Positions 1 through 5,610 are shown, counted from the stretch's first letter. The stretch is DNA of 5,610 nt from Nitrospirota bacterium (GCA_015491705.1 WFVK01000312.1:1-5610), one strand, 5' to 3'. Numbers and translations are program-made. Notes: generated by a model from the sequence alone, not told the origin.

Positions 1-1
1 A

Positions 2-88
2 TTTGCAACATCCGCAACCACAGGGGAGGGGATAGAGGAGTGGGCCGGATTTTTAAGGGAGAAATCGGGCTCTGCCGGAGTGCAATGA
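2..88 (+). CDS. hypB: HypB C-terminal end, hydrogenase/urease-type nickel-insertion GTPase (5' part outside window)
   Basis: Reading from base 2 gives 28 residues, FATSATTGEGIEEWAGFLRE and eight more, ending at TGA 86-88. The block S-A-T-T-G-E-G-I-E-E-W followed by a short amphipathic tail matches the end of HypB proteins (E. coli HypB has ISATSGEGMDQWLNWLE near its end). In this G3E-family GTPase the SA(T/K) triplet is the G5 guanine-binding element. HypB works with HypA in the cytoplasm to insert nickel into the large subunit of [NiFe]-hydrogenases. The stop overlaps the hypE start as ATGA (85-88), so the two genes are very probably translationally coupled in one operon. Only the tail is visible, so the N-terminal nickel-binding region, P-loop and metal-site cysteines cannot be judged. 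The main doubt is the short length of the match, but the downstream hypE supports it. Confidence 0.83.
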   Translation, partial: FATSATTGEGIEEWAGFLREKSGSAGVQ

Positions 89-1077
89 AAAAAATAACCA
101 TTGGACACGGCAGCGGCGGCAGGCTCACGCGGGAACTGATAGAGGAAATCTTTCTGAAACACCTGCACAGTGACGAGCTTAAACCGCTTGAAGACGCTGC
201 AGCCGTCGAGCTTCAGGGCCGGAAGATCGCTGTGACGACGGACTCCTATGTGGTCAGCCCCCTGTTCTTTCCGGGAGGGGACATAGGGAAACTCTCCGTA
301 TGCGGGACAGTCAATGACCTTGCGGTAAGCGGCGCTGCGCCCGCGTATCTCTCCCTGGGGATTATACTGGAGGAAGGCTTCCCGGCGGACCGGCTTGAAG
401 ATATCGTGAAGAGCATTGCCGCGGCATGCGCTGAAGCAGGGGTCAGGGTCGTAACAGGCGACACCAAGGTGGTTGAGAAAAACAGGGGTGACGGCGTATA
501 CATCAACACCACGGGCGTGGGAGAACTCATCAGGCCGGTGTCTTTGAGCAGCGTATCAGCGGGTGATGCGGTGATCGTCACAGGCACGGTGGGAGACCAT
601 GGCACGGCAATCGCCCTGTCAAGGCATGACTTCGGGATAGAGTCCCGGGTCGAGAGCGACTGCGCATCGCTGAACGACCTGCTGCTACCCCTCTTCGACG
701 TGGATGGCCTCAAGTGGATGAGGGACCCCACACGCGGGGGTGTCGCCACGGTGCTGGCCGAACTTTCACAGACCACGGGACTCGGTGTGGAGGTGTTTGA
801 AAAGAGGGTGCCCGTAAGAGAGGATGTGCGTTTTATCTCTGATATGCTGGGGTATGACCCCCTTTATCTTGCCAGCGAAGGCAGGGCGGTTGTTGTTGCG
901 GCGGGTGAGAGCGCGGGCAGGATACTCGGGATACTGAAGAGACATCCCCTCGGGGAAAACGCAGCCCTCATAGGAAACATCACGGGCAGGTTCAGGGGCG
1001 TAAGACTGAAAACCCCCATAGGGGGCGAGCGGCTTCTTGAGATGCCTGATGAGGAGCCGCTGCCGAGGATATGCTGA
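85..1077 (+). CDS. hypE: HypE, carbamoyl dehydratase for [NiFe]-hydrogenase cyanide ligand synthesis
   Basis: This 330-residue protein is complete and of normal family length. HypE receives a carbamoyl group from HypF on its C-terminal cysteine, dehydrates it with ATP to a thiocyanate, and passes the cyanide to iron held by HypC-HypD in the cytoplasm. The C-terminus is L-P-R-I-C, with the acceptor cysteine as last residue (330). The N-terminus has the family block GHGSGGRLTRELI (residues 7-19). ATP-site and dimer regions of the PurM/AIR-synthase fold follow: DAA (37-39), TDSYVVSPLFFPGGDIGKL (52-70), CGTVNDLAVSGA (73-84), TGDTKVV (124-130), and further on GDHG and DPTRGGVA. I start it at ATG 85, where the protein begins MKKITIGHGSGG as homologues do, because it overlaps the hypB stop by ATGA and has GGAG at 77-80. 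An in-frame GTG at 40 would add 15 residues that lie over hypB. No key residue appears to be missing. Confidence 0.97.
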   Translation: MKKITIGHGSGGRLTRELIEEIFLKHLHSDELKPLEDAAAVELQGRKIAVTTDSYVVSPLFFPGGDIGKLSVCGTVNDLAVSGAAPAYLSLGIILEEGFPADRLEDIVKSIAAACAEAGVRVVTGDTKVVEKNRGDGVYINTTGVGELIRPVSLSSVSAGDAVIVTGTVGDHGTAIALSRHDFGIESRVESDCASLNDLLLPLFDVDGLKWMRDPTRGGVATVLAELSQTTGLGVEVFEKRVPVREDVRFISDMLGYDPLYLASEGRAVVVAAGESAGRILGILKRHPLGENAALIGNITGRFRGVRLKTPIGGERLLEMPDEEPLPRIC

Positions 1078-1088
1078 ATAATGAATGC

Positions 1089-1119
1089 TGCATAAAACGG
1101 CGGGCAACAGTTTTATGCA
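1089..1119 (+). repeat. 10-bp perfect inverted repeat (hairpin A) after hypE
   Basis: TGCATAAAAC at 1089-1098 is the exact reverse complement of GTTTTATGCA at 1110-1119, with an 11-base GC-rich loop. It begins 12 bases after the hypE stop. No T-run follows the right arm, so it is not a standard intrinsic terminator. It could act as a 3'-end stabilising or processing hairpin, a weak terminator or a protein-binding palindrome. The fold is inferred from base pairing only. Confidence 0.6.
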
Positions 1120-1125
1120 AACTGT
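1107..1125 (+). repeat. 7-bp perfect inverted repeat (hairpin B), overlapping hairpin A
   Basis: ACAGTTT (1107-1113) pairs exactly with AAACTGT (1119-1125) around the 5-base loop TATGC. It uses the same bases as the right arm of the preceding 10-bp repeat, so in RNA only one of the two hairpins can form at a time. This could be an alternative-fold leader for the next gene, or a DNA operator (ACAGTTT-N5-AAACTGT). Neither role is shown by the sequence alone. Confidence 0.5.
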
Positions 1126-1177
1126 AAGGTAAGGCCTTTCCGGCGGACACCTTATTACATGAAAGAAGAGGATAATC

Positions 1178-2875
1178 ATGATTGATGAAAGCATGGAGAA
1201 AAAATTCTACGAGGAACTGGAAAAGACAGGGAAACTCGCCGGGTATTTCCGCGAGGGATATGACTTCGGCATCGACCTCTATGACCCGGTGATCGAAGAC
1301 ATTATGGAACTGATGTATGAAGGCGGAGGGAAGGACCCTGCCGAGATCTTTTACAGCGAGGGCTTTTTATCGGCCCTGACAAGGGGAATGACACGGCACA
1401 TCACTCTCGGGGCCAGGCATGAAATATTCACTGCCCTCGGCTCGGTATACAGGAAGGCCGGCACCAGGGACAAAAAGAGGATAAGGACCGCCCGTCTGGC
1501 GCTTGAGGACAATACCATACACCCGGGCTTCATAGGCGTGGTCTTTGAGCTTTACCACAGGGATGTTATCGAGAAGCTGTATAAACGCCTCCGCGTGGAG
1601 ACGGAGGCGGACAAAAAGGACACCGGGGAACTGCGTGAACTCGTGGAAAGGCTTAAAACAGAGCCTTCCGCGGATATTATCAGCAGGATAGGGACTTACA
1701 GGGAGGATGCAACAGGAGAAATCGGATACGCAATATTCCACGGCGACATTGAACACGGGCACCTCAGCAACCTCCTGAAGGCCGCGGTCGGAATAAAATG
1801 CCACAGGACAGCAAAACTGCTGCTTGACGTTCTCCTCGAGTTCGGACCCGGCGGGGAAGGCTCGGAGATAAGGACATATCTTGCCGGCATGCTTCCGCTT
1901 ATGTCCATACATATCTTCAACCTGCTTGACAACAGGGAGGCGGATTTTTTCGACAGGTGGATCATATACGAATTCCTGATGTCCATCCCCGACTACAGGG
2001 TCTTCAGGTATCTTAGGAGGGAACTGGATGACATGGAGTTCTGGCATGACACCCCCCTTGATAAAGACGACGAAGAGATCACGGCGAGTTTTTACGGCGA
2101 TATAACAGACTGGCTTATCGCACTCGCCGACAGGAGGGCCGTGCCGGTCTTTATCCGCCTGCTGCATGAAGGGCAGGAGAGGGGTATCCCGCGGGATGTG
2201 CTGAATGCCGCGGCTGAAAAGCTGCGGCATTCGCCGTGGTATGAAGAGATAAGGACGGGGCTGAGGCTGCTTGATGAGGGTGAGACCGTCATGATCGGGC
2301 AGGATCAGACCCATACAGAGTTCTTCGGCCGGAAGACGGGTGAATATGCGGAATTCCACAAAACGGTGCAGGGAGCGCCGGAACTCGCCGACCTCCAGAG
2401 GAAACTCGATATCGACACAAAAAGATGGAATGAGGCATACCACGACTCCCTTGATGGACTCAGGCCCGTGGACATCCCGAAGTCGCCCCTGCAGATCGAT
2501 CTTCTGAGGAAAATGTTCTCGGACTTCGAGCATAAAATGGCCGGCAGGGAGCATGAGCACACGCGGGAAGGTATGCGGGAATTCATGGAGTTTCAGAACG
2601 AATGGATGCTCACGCCGCTTGATGACAGGGGCGGTGGGATACCGCTCGTAATGATAATGAAGGAAGAGGAGTCATCCGCGGATACCTTTGCGCTCAAAGA
2701 GAATTTCAGCGCATACAAGCAGGATAAAGTCGATGAATTGTATGTCGATGCATCGGAACTCTTCAGCGAAGGCAGAAAAAAGGCGGCTGCCAGGAGGATA
2801 AGGGCATTGCTCCAGCTGGACCCCGGTCACCCGTTCGCGCTCGGTCTGGCTAAAAAGATGCACATGGATATATAA
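1178..2875 (+). CDS. Conserved-looking helical-repeat protein of unknown function (565 aa), HEAT-like and TPR-like segments
   Basis: I do not recognise this family. ATG 1178 is preceded by AAGAGG at 1166-1171 with about 6 bases of spacing. A second ATG (residue 6) is less well placed. The protein has no signal peptide or membrane span, is rich in charged residues, and should be cytoplasmic and largely alpha-helical. Residues 308-332 (WLIALADRRAVPVFIRLLHE core) look like one HEAT-type repeat, and similar helix pairs may occupy about 190-280. Residues 518-553 (LYVDASELFSEGRKKAAARR, then LLQLDPGHP) look like a single C-terminal TPR. Residues 475-489 contain W-x2-T-P-L-x4-G-G-G-I-P, loosely like the 'W..P...GG.TP' segment found in some SEC-C-associated and Xre/MbcA/ParS proteins, but there is no SEC-C cysteine cluster. 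No catalytic motif is evident, so a scaffold or protein-binding role is the best guess. It lies 100 bases after hypE and 214 bases before bamA. Base composition and codon use look like those of its neighbours. Confidence 0.9.
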   Translation: MIDESMEKKFYEELEKTGKLAGYFREGYDFGIDLYDPVIEDIMELMYEGGGKDPAEIFYSEGFLSALTRGMTRHITLGARHEIFTALGSVYRKAGTRDKKRIRTARLALEDNTIHPGFIGVVFELYHRDVIEKLYKRLRVETEADKKDTGELRELVERLKTEPSADIISRIGTYREDATGEIGYAIFHGDIEHGHLSNLLKAAVGIKCHRTAKLLLDVLLEFGPGGEGSEIRTYLAGMLPLMSIHIFNLLDNREADFFDRWIIYEFLMSIPDYRVFRYLRRELDDMEFWHDTPLDKDDEEITASFYGDITDWLIALADRRAVPVFIRLLHEGQERGIPRDVLNAAAEKLRHSPWYEEIRTGLRLLDEGETVMIGQDQTHTEFFGRKTGEYAEFHKTVQGAPELADLQRKLDIDTKRWNEAYHDSLDGLRPVDIPKSPLQIDLLRKMFSDFEHKMAGREHEHTREGMREFMEFQNEWMLTPLDDRGGGIPLVMIMKEEESSADTFALKENFSAYKQDKVDELYVDASELFSEGRKKAAARRIRALLQLDPGHPFALGLAKKMHMDI

Positions 2876-2883
2876 AATTTGAT

Positions 2884-2901
2884 GTTGCATAAACCAGCGG
2901 G
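2884..2901 (+). repeat. Copy 2 of an 18-base intergenic motif (copy 1 at 1087-1104)
   Basis: The consensus GYTGCATAAAMCRGCGGG occurs at 1087-1104 and 2884-2901, with 15 of 18 bases identical. Each copy starts 9-10 bases after a stop codon (hypE at 1077, the 565-aa gene at 2875). After bamA (stop 5381) the shorter GTTGCGGAAA begins at 5391, also 10 bases on. This may be the edge of a dispersed intergenic element, or coincidence in a small sample. Confidence 0.4.
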
Positions 2902-2930
2902 AGAGCCTGCCCCATGACCTCTGTATGCGA

Positions 2931-2961
2931 TTGGATTTTAAAGCCGCTTAAGTGCTATACT
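2931..2961 (+). promoter_or_regulatory. Putative sigma-70 extended -10 promoter for bamA
   Basis: TATACT at 2956-2961 matches five of six bases of TATAAT and is preceded by TGC (2953-2955), the extended -10 element. The -35 is weak: TTGGAT at 2931-2936 with a long 19-base spacer, which an extended -10 can tolerate. Transcription would start near 2967-2969, giving a leader of about 120 bases before the bamA start at 3090. No better promoter is seen in the gap. The call rests on motif match only. Confidence 0.55.
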
Positions 2962-2970
2962 ACCACTTAA
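2948..2970. promoter_or_regulatory. Palindrome TTAAGTG-N9-CACTTAA centred on the -10 box; candidate operator
   Basis: TTAAGTG (2948-2954) and CACTTAA (2964-2970) are perfect inverted copies separated by 9 bases, and the TATACT box lies in the middle. This geometry fits a dimeric repressor covering the -10 region. An alternative reading is a weak, AT-rich intrinsic terminator for the upstream gene, since TTTTT follows at 2971-2975, but a stem with only two G-C pairs would be poor. Which factor could bind is not known. Confidence 0.45.
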
Positions 2971-3008
2971 TTTTTCTTGGTATCTCCTTGCATGATTACA
3001 TGAGAACC

Positions 3009-3024
3009 GGCAGGCTCTCCTGCC
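3009..3024 (+). other. GC-rich hairpin in the bamA leader
   Basis: GGCAGG (3009-3014) pairs exactly with CCTGCC (3019-3024) across the loop CTCT, a short but strong stem in the predicted 5' untranslated leader, about 65 bases before the start codon. It overlaps the right arm of the longer inverted repeat, so the local hairpin and the long-range pairing exclude each other in RNA. It lies too far upstream to cover the ribosome-binding site directly. Confidence 0.5.
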
Positions 3025-3079
3025 AGCCCGGCGATATTGTATTTTTAATGTCACTGTAAGGCAAATTAAAGAGGGACCT

Positions 3080-3092
3080 GAGGGATATATTG
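3080..3092 (+). promoter_or_regulatory. Ribosome-binding site deciding the TTG start of bamA
   Basis: GAGGG (3080-3084) sits 5 bases before TTG 3090. The frame is open upstream only to the TAA at 3057-3059 and contains no ATG or GTG. Starting at 3090 gives a proper signal peptide, while any later start would cut into it. A TTG start suggests deliberately modest initiation for this gene. Confidence 0.7.
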
Positions 3093-5381
3093 ATAAGTTC
3101 TGGAAACAAACCACGGTGCGGCGCTGTCTTTATCTTCACGGCGGCGCTCCTGTCACTGTTTATTCTTCCGCTGCATGCCGCGCCTGTTTCCGCTGAGGGG
3201 ACAACACCGCTTGTAAAACTCGTGGAGATCAGGGGAAACAGAAAGATCAGCAAAGAGACGGTCTATTCCAAGATTGAAAGCAGACCCGGCACACCCTTTT
3301 CAAGGAAGACGGTCCGGGATGATATAAAACGGTTGTATGCAATCGGATATTTTGACGACGTGAAGGTTGAAATCGAATCATTTGAAGGGGGCGTCAAATT
3401 AATATTCGATTTGGTGGAAAAACCCACGATTGTCAGCCTCGATTTCCAGGGGAACAGGGAAATTGAGACAAAAAAACTAAGGGAACAGGTCACCATATCA
3501 TCAGGTGCGGTTGCAAACCTCGCCCTTATAACGGATAACGCGCGGAAGATAGTCTCCTACTACCAGTCCGAGGGATACTGGCTTGCGAAGGTGGTCCCGG
3601 TGATCAGGGAGATATCCGAAGATGCGGTTGCCCTGACATTCCAGATACAGGAAGGGCCGAAGGTAAGGGTAAGCGATATCGAGATTCAGGGCAACAGGGC
3701 GATTCCGGATAGCAAAATCAAAAAGGTCATGAAGACCAGGGAATGGTGGATATTCTCATTTATAACCGGCTCGGGTGTTTATAAGGAGGAAGAGATCAGG
3801 CGGGACCTGCAAAGGATAAGAGACCTCTATCATAACAACGGGTATATTTACGTCGCGGTCTCCGAACCGGAAATAACATTGAGCAGGGACAGGCGGAAGC
3901 TTTCCCTGAGAATATCAATATCCGAGGGTGACCAGTATAAAGTCGGTGAACTGAAGATAAAGGGCAATACGGTATTCAGCGGCGCCGAACTGCTCGGGCT
4001 GGTCAAAACCGCGCCGGGCCGTATATTCGACAGAAGCCTCCTCAGGAAGGATATCGAGAGGATTGTGGACCGTTACATGGAGAAGGGCTATGCCCGGGCG
4101 AATATCAATCCCCTGATCACTGTCAACTCAGAGGAGAAGACCGTGAATATCACCCTGTCCGTAAGCGAGGACGGGATATTCCGGATCGGCAGGATAAACA
4201 TATCAGGCAATACAAAGACCCGCGACAAGGTCATCCGAAGGGAAATGAGACTCGACGAGGGGGATGTATTCAACAAAAAACTCCTTAAAAGAAGCTTTCA
4301 GAGGATCAACAATCTCAACTACTTTGAAAGTGTCGACATCATCCCCGTTCCCCGCCCTGATGAGCACCTGATTGATATGGATGTCAGGGTAAAAGAAAAG
4401 ACAACCGGGATGCTGAGCATAGGCGGAGGATACAGCACCATTGACAAGTTTATGTTCATGGGGGAAGTGACGCAGGCGAACCTGTTCGGAAAGGGCCTGC
4501 GCCTCAGGCTCAAGACAGAGCTGAGCTCCCGCAGGAAGAACTATAATATAGCGCTTCAGGACCCATGGTTTATGGATAAACCCGTATCCGCTTCATTCAG
4601 TCTATATAACGAATCCTTCGAGTATCTGGATTATGATAAAAAATCAACGGGCGGCTCCATCGGTTTCGGCAAGGAACTGACCGAGTACATCGGCGGCAGG
4701 TGCATATACAGGCTCGAAAAGGTGGAGATCACGGACGTCTCTGAAAACGCGTCATCACGCATCAGGGAACAGGAAGGCGAGAAGGTCACAAGCAGTATAA
4801 GCCCCGCGATATGGAAGGACACCCGCGACAGCTTTCTGGACCCCACGACCGGATCGAGAAACGCTCTCTATACAACCGTCGCGGGTCTGGGCGGAGACAA
4901 CTATTTTGTAAAGGGTGTGTTTGATTCAATATGGTATTTCCCCGTGATACGCAGCACGACATTCAGCATACGCGGCAGATTCGGCTATGCCACCGGCTTT
5001 GCAGGCAGGGACCTTCCTCTTTATGAAAGGTTTTACGTCGGAGGGATCAACACGGTAAGGGGGCTTGGTTTCGGAGAGGGGGGGCCGAGAAACGAACAGG
5101 ATGAAAAGATCGGGGGCAATAAAGAGCTGATTTTCAATAACGAATATATCATACCTATTGCAAAGGACATCAGGCTTAAAGGCGTCCTGTTCTTTGACTA
5201 CGGCGCCTCTTTTGACAAGAGTGACAATATATCCCTGCGCGATATGAGAAGCACCGCGGGCTTCGGTTTCAGGTGGATGTCTCCATTCGGGCCCATACGG
5301 CTGGAATGGGGATACAACCTGGACCCGAGAGAGGGAGAGAGCAGCAACAGGCTTGAATTCACAATGGGAGGAATATTTTAA
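3090..5381 (+). CDS. bamA: BamA, outer-membrane protein assembly factor (Omp85 family)
   Basis: This 763-residue Omp85 protein is the essential core of the BAM complex, which folds beta-barrel proteins into the outer membrane. Residues 1-36 are a Sec signal peptide: K7/R9, a hydrophobic run at about 12-30, and likely cleavage after VSA (33-35). Five POTRA domains follow at about 42-112, 113-191, 192-283, 284-363 and 364-440; four contain a G-N-(R/T) turn in their first strand (IRGNR, FQGNR, IQGNR, IKGNT) and the fifth has ISGNT. The barrel spans about 441-763, with D-T-R-D (577-580), the loop-6 motif V-R-G-L-G-F (656-661, the family VRGF/Y) and a C-terminal aromatic F763 as the outer-membrane sorting signal. 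The length is typical for a five-POTRA BamA. The start is TTG 3090, with GAGGG at 3080-3084; no in-frame ATG or GTG suits, and a stop at 3057 bounds the frame. TamA or another Omp85 is less likely given five POTRAs and the following gene. Confidence 0.96.
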   Translation: MISSGNKPRCGAVFIFTAALLSLFILPLHAAPVSAEGTTPLVKLVEIRGNRKISKETVYSKIESRPGTPFSRKTVRDDIKRLYAIGYFDDVKVEIESFEGGVKLIFDLVEKPTIVSLDFQGNREIETKKLREQVTISSGAVANLALITDNARKIVSYYQSEGYWLAKVVPVIREISEDAVALTFQIQEGPKVRVSDIEIQGNRAIPDSKIKKVMKTREWWIFSFITGSGVYKEEEIRRDLQRIRDLYHNNGYIYVAVSEPEITLSRDRRKLSLRISISEGDQYKVGELKIKGNTVFSGAELLGLVKTAPGRIFDRSLLRKDIERIVDRYMEKGYARANINPLITVNSEEKTVNITLSVSEDGIFRIGRINISGNTKTRDKVIRREMRLDEGDVFNKKLLKRSFQRINNLNYFESVDIIPVPRPDEHLIDMDVRVKEKTTGMLSIGGGYSTIDKFMFMGEVTQANLFGKGLRLRLKTELSSRRKNYNIALQDPWFMDKPVSASFSLYNESFEYLDYDKKSTGGSIGFGKELTEYIGGRCIYRLEKVEITDVSENASSRIREQEGEKVTSSISPAIWKDTRDSFLDPTTGSRNALYTTVAGLGGDNYFVKGVFDSIWYFPVIRSTTFSIRGRFGYATGFAGRDLPLYERFYVGGINTVRGLGFGEGGPRNEQDEKIGGNKELIFNNEYIIPIAKDIRLKGVLFFDYGASFDKSDNISLRDMRSTAGFGFRWMSPFGPIRLEWGYNLDPREGESSNRLEFTMGGIF

Positions 5382-5389
5382 TTCGTTCA

Positions 5390-5532
5390 TGTTGCGGAAA
5401 GTCATTATCTGATCAACCCGCTGTCATTTCGAACGAAGTGAGAAATCTTAACCCGTCGCAATATAAAGATTTCTCCCGCTGGTCGAAATGACGCAAGTTC
5501 AGGATTAGTTTCAAAAATCAGCTTCCGCAACA
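5390..5532. repeat. Outer 10-bp inverted repeat around the post-bamA palindrome
   Basis: TGTTGCGGAA (5390-5399) is the exact reverse complement of TTCCGCAACA (5523-5532), with 123 bases between. The arms enclose the 27-base-arm palindrome at 5423-5492 off-centre. Possible readings are terminal inverted repeats of a small element, an insertion of one palindrome into another, or an RNA stem closing the whole bamA 3' gap. No duplicated target site is evident. Confidence 0.55.
5423..5492. repeat. MITE/REP-like palindromic intergenic repeat
   Basis: Left arm 5423-5449 and right arm 5466-5492 are inverted copies of a 27-base unit: GTCATTTCGA (10 of 10), an 8-base variable middle (ACGAAGTG against CCAGCGGG, 4 of 8), then AGAAATCTT (9 of 9), around a 16-base loop. 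Units of this general form (GTCATTYCGA..., AGAAATCT) are known to me as abundant dispersed palindromes in several bacterial genomes, which makes a repeat-family member likely. It lies 42 bases after the bamA stop and 76 before the next start. No T-run follows, so it is not a classical terminator, but the transcript would fold strongly here. Confidence 0.8.
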
Positions 5533-5567
5533 GATACTAACTAACGGTAATAACCGGGGGAGGTTTC

Positions 5568-5610
5568 ATGAAAAAAACAGTTTGTTTGATAATTGTGTCG
5601 GTATTTGCAC
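5568..5610 (+). CDS. Start of a secreted protein, probably OmpH/Skp-like periplasmic chaperone (3' part outside window)
   Basis: ATG 5568 has a strong Shine-Dalgarno stretch, GGGGGAGG at 5556-5563, 4 bases before it. The 14 visible residues are MKKTVCLIIVSVFA: two lysines followed by a hydrophobic run, as in a Sec signal peptide. Nothing of the mature protein is visible. The OmpH/Skp guess rests only on position, since skp/ompH commonly follows bamA directly and precedes lpxD; Skp holds unfolded outer-membrane proteins in the periplasm for BamA. A lipoprotein or other exported protein would fit the visible residues equally well. The 186-base gap with a palindrome is wide for an operon junction, so partial uncoupling from bamA is possible. 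Confidence 0.6.
   Translation, partial: MKKTVCLIIVSVFA

Larger units (their letters stand above)
2897..3023. repeat. Long-range inverted repeat framing the bamA promoter (15-bp arms)
   Basis: Arm 2897-2911 (GCGGGAGAGCCTGCC) pairs with arm 3009-3023 (GGCAGGCTCTCCTGC): 12 perfect pairs, then one G-U, then two more pairs. The 97 bases between the arms hold the promoter and its palindrome. The arms look like two inverted copies of a GC-rich unit, as at the ends of a small non-autonomous palindromic element. I see no clear target-site duplication. It could also be a cruciform or an RNA stem in transcripts reading in from upstream. Confidence 0.6.

Noticed and set aside
40..84. GTG at 40 as the hypE start, adding 15 residues (MGRIFKGEIGLCRSA)
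   Set aside because: The added residues lie over the HypB coding tail, do not resemble HypE N-termini, and ATG 85 gives the family start MKKITIGHGSGG with an ATGA overlap.
1367..2560. 397-codon open frame on the minus strand
   Set aside because: It lies wholly antisense to the 565-aa gene and its translation looks like a codon-bias shadow (many P, R, V, no family pattern). No promoter or ribosome site supports it.
2914..2970. 18-residue plus-strand ORF (MTSVCDWILKPLKCYTTT) in the gap before bamA
   Set aside because: There is no Shine-Dalgarno sequence before the ATG, it overlaps the predicted promoter, and its length is expected by chance.
4926..5405. 159-codon minus-strand open frame over the bamA 3' end
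   Set aside because: It is antisense to conserved BamA barrel sequence, with no recognisable protein and no start signals.
5423..5492. Intrinsic terminator after bamA
   Set aside because: The palindrome is strong but its right arm is followed by GCAAGTTC rather than a T-run, and the arm sequence fits a dispersed repeat better.
5505..5553. Promoter for the gene at 5568 (GATACT at 5533 or TAATAA at 5548)
   Set aside because: The -35 matches are poor for both, and the second candidate would start transcription at or inside the ribosome-binding site.

Overview
The window reads as ordinary chromosome of a diderm (Gram-negative) bacterium: it carries an outer-membrane assembly gene (BamA) and the end of a [NiFe]-hydrogenase maturation locus. 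Moderate GC, a TTG start, and a palindromic intergenic repeat of the 'GTCATTTCGA...AGAAATCTT' kind suggest an anaerobic Nitrospirota or deltaproteobacterial-type lineage. That assignment is a recollection-based inference and has not been tested.

Layout, all genes on the + strand: (1) 2-88, the last 28 codons of HypB, the nickel-insertion GTPase. (2) 85-1077, hypE, overlapping hypB by ATGA and ending in the diagnostic PRIC tail. (3) 1078-1177, a gap with two overlapping, mutually exclusive inverted repeats. (4) 1178-2875, a 565-residue soluble, mostly helical protein of unknown function with HEAT-like and TPR-like stretches. (5) 2876-3089, a 214-base gap with an extended -10 promoter whose -10 box lies at the centre of a 7+7 palindrome, framed by a longer inverted repeat, followed by a leader with a GC-rich hairpin. 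(6) 3090-5381, bamA, complete, with signal peptide, five POTRA domains and a 16-strand-type barrel. (7) 5382-5567, a gap holding a MITE- or REP-like palindrome nested inside a second inverted repeat. (8) 5568 to the window end, the first 14 codons of a probably secreted protein, by context likely the OmpH/Skp periplasmic chaperone.

Functionally there are two blocks. HypB and HypE belong to hydrogenase cofactor assembly: HypE makes the thiocyanate that becomes the CN ligand of iron, and HypB helps deliver nickel. BamA and the probable Skp-like protein belong to outer-membrane protein insertion. The unknown 565-residue gene lies between the blocks, and the sequence does not show which one it serves. 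No CRISPR array, transposase, tRNA or rRNA was seen. The least explained parts are the intergenic palindromes around bamA and the unknown protein.
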